Assembly: GCF_035593985.1 (NCBI RefSeq)
Contig: NZ_CP141587.1
Location: 620,001 to 684,000 of the forward strand
Direction of reading: 5' to 3'
Origin: Sphingomonas sp. LY29
GTDB lineage: Bacteria > Pseudomonadota > Alphaproteobacteria > Sphingomonadales > Sphingomonadaceae
DNA length: 64,000 nucleotides
Shown: positions 63,718-64,000 of the stretch, piece after piece
How the letters are laid out: each line of letters begins with the position of its first letter
Numbering within the stretch: position 1 is the first letter of the stretch
The notes under the pieces: generated by a model
Told to the model about the DNA's origin: nothing
Databases searched by the model: none
The model's input: only the letters and a program-made list of their open reading frames with translations
Translations under genes and position numbers: made by a program

Positions 63718-64000
63718 TCAATCCATGTGCTTCAGGCCGATGCGCAAGTAGTCGTAACCGGTGACGAGCGTCAGCGCAGCCGCAGCCCACAGAGTGCCGA
63801 GGCCGACCTGATGCACCCAAAGCTGATGCGGAAAAGCACCGCCAAGGATCAGCGCGCCGAGCGACACCAACTGCAGCGTCGTCTTCCACTTGGCGAGCTT
63901 GCTGACCGGCATCGAGACGTTGAGCGGGGCAAGATATTCGCGGAGTCCGGACACGATGATCTCTCGCAGCAGGATCACCAGCGCGGGGATGATGTGCAGC
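63718..64000 (-). CDS. pgsA: CDP-diacylglycerol-glycerol-3-phosphate 3-phosphatidyltransferase, C-terminal part (right edge)
   Basis: The reading frame is open to the right edge, with 93 codons present. LHIIPALVILLREIIVSGLREYLAP and SKLAKWKTTLQLVSLGALIL match the C-terminal half of PgsA, and the ending TGYDYLRIGLKHMD is typical. It makes phosphatidylglycerol phosphate from CDP-diacylglycerol. The N-terminal CDP-alcohol phosphotransferase motif lies outside the window. Confidence 0.93.
   Translation of the reverse strand, partial: LHIIPALVILLREIIVSGLREYLAPLNVSMPVSKLAKWKTTLQLVSLGALILGGAFPHQLWVHQVGLGTLWAAAALTLVTGYDYLRIGLKHMD

Overview
The window is ordinary chromosomal DNA from a high-GC alphaproteobacterium, most likely a member of the Sphingomonadaceae. 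The pointers are a proline-rich TonB with ExbB and several ExbD proteins, TamA/TamB, DUF1285, DUF2794, an S24-type repressor, a poxvirus-type topoisomerase IB, monofunctional FolB next to an SDR reductase, and frequent GTG/TTG starts with 1-8 base overlaps between genes. I see no insertion sequence, prophage, CRISPR array, rRNA or tRNA gene. The species call is an inference from gene content.

Layout. 0-8 kb: end of glnA, a tandem-PilZ protein behind a strong 5' hairpin, an MHS-type transporter overlapping an APC permease, then tamB. 8-13 kb: tamA, small conserved genes, an AAC(3)-I-like acetyltransferase translationally coupled to an S24 repressor with a clean palindromic operator, and a divergent pair of small genes. 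13-24 kb: PfpI-like protein, topoisomerase IB, MscS channel, MaoC hydratase plus thiolase, DUF4126, DHA2 exporter, intracellular PHB depolymerase, ABC exporter, Tat-exported MsrB. 24-27.4 kb (minus strand): tonB-exbB-exbD-exbD, a terminator, then a third exbD with an unknown gene. 27.6-31.1 kb: folB/SDR and the DUF1285-nudL-cca operon. 31-39 kb: fasciclin lipoprotein, response regulator, degenerate-GGDEF/EAL protein, parC, and a non-coding patchwork upstream of parC with a leaderless mini-ORF, palindromes and a signal-peptide-only ORF; then a DAACS transporter.

39-64 kb: secreted TonB-C protein, DUF2383/DUF3597 stress pair, secreted lipase, a 640-base intergenic region carrying a consensus DnaA box, uvrD-family helicase, second PilZ protein, monothiol-like glutaredoxin, cold-shock gene, class C beta-lactamase-like hydrolase, lapA-pyrF-accD-folC, AmpG-like transporter, Rieske oxygenase, a second response regulator, RluB-type pseudouridine synthase with rsmD, YedK/HMCES-type peptidase, DUF2157, cysE-DUF2794, TauE, and convergent oxyR and katG. 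The right edge cuts pgsA.

Themes that join neighbours are envelope biogenesis and TonB energisation, c-di-GMP signalling (two PilZ proteins and one EAL protein), pterin/folate metabolism (folB, SDR, folC), and oxidative stress (msrB, grx, oxyR, katG). The observations I would follow first are the coupled S24-repressor/AAC(3)-I-like unit, the leader region of parC, the hairpin that encloses the PilZ ribosome-binding site, and the DnaA-box intergenic region, where strand base composition also appears to change sign.
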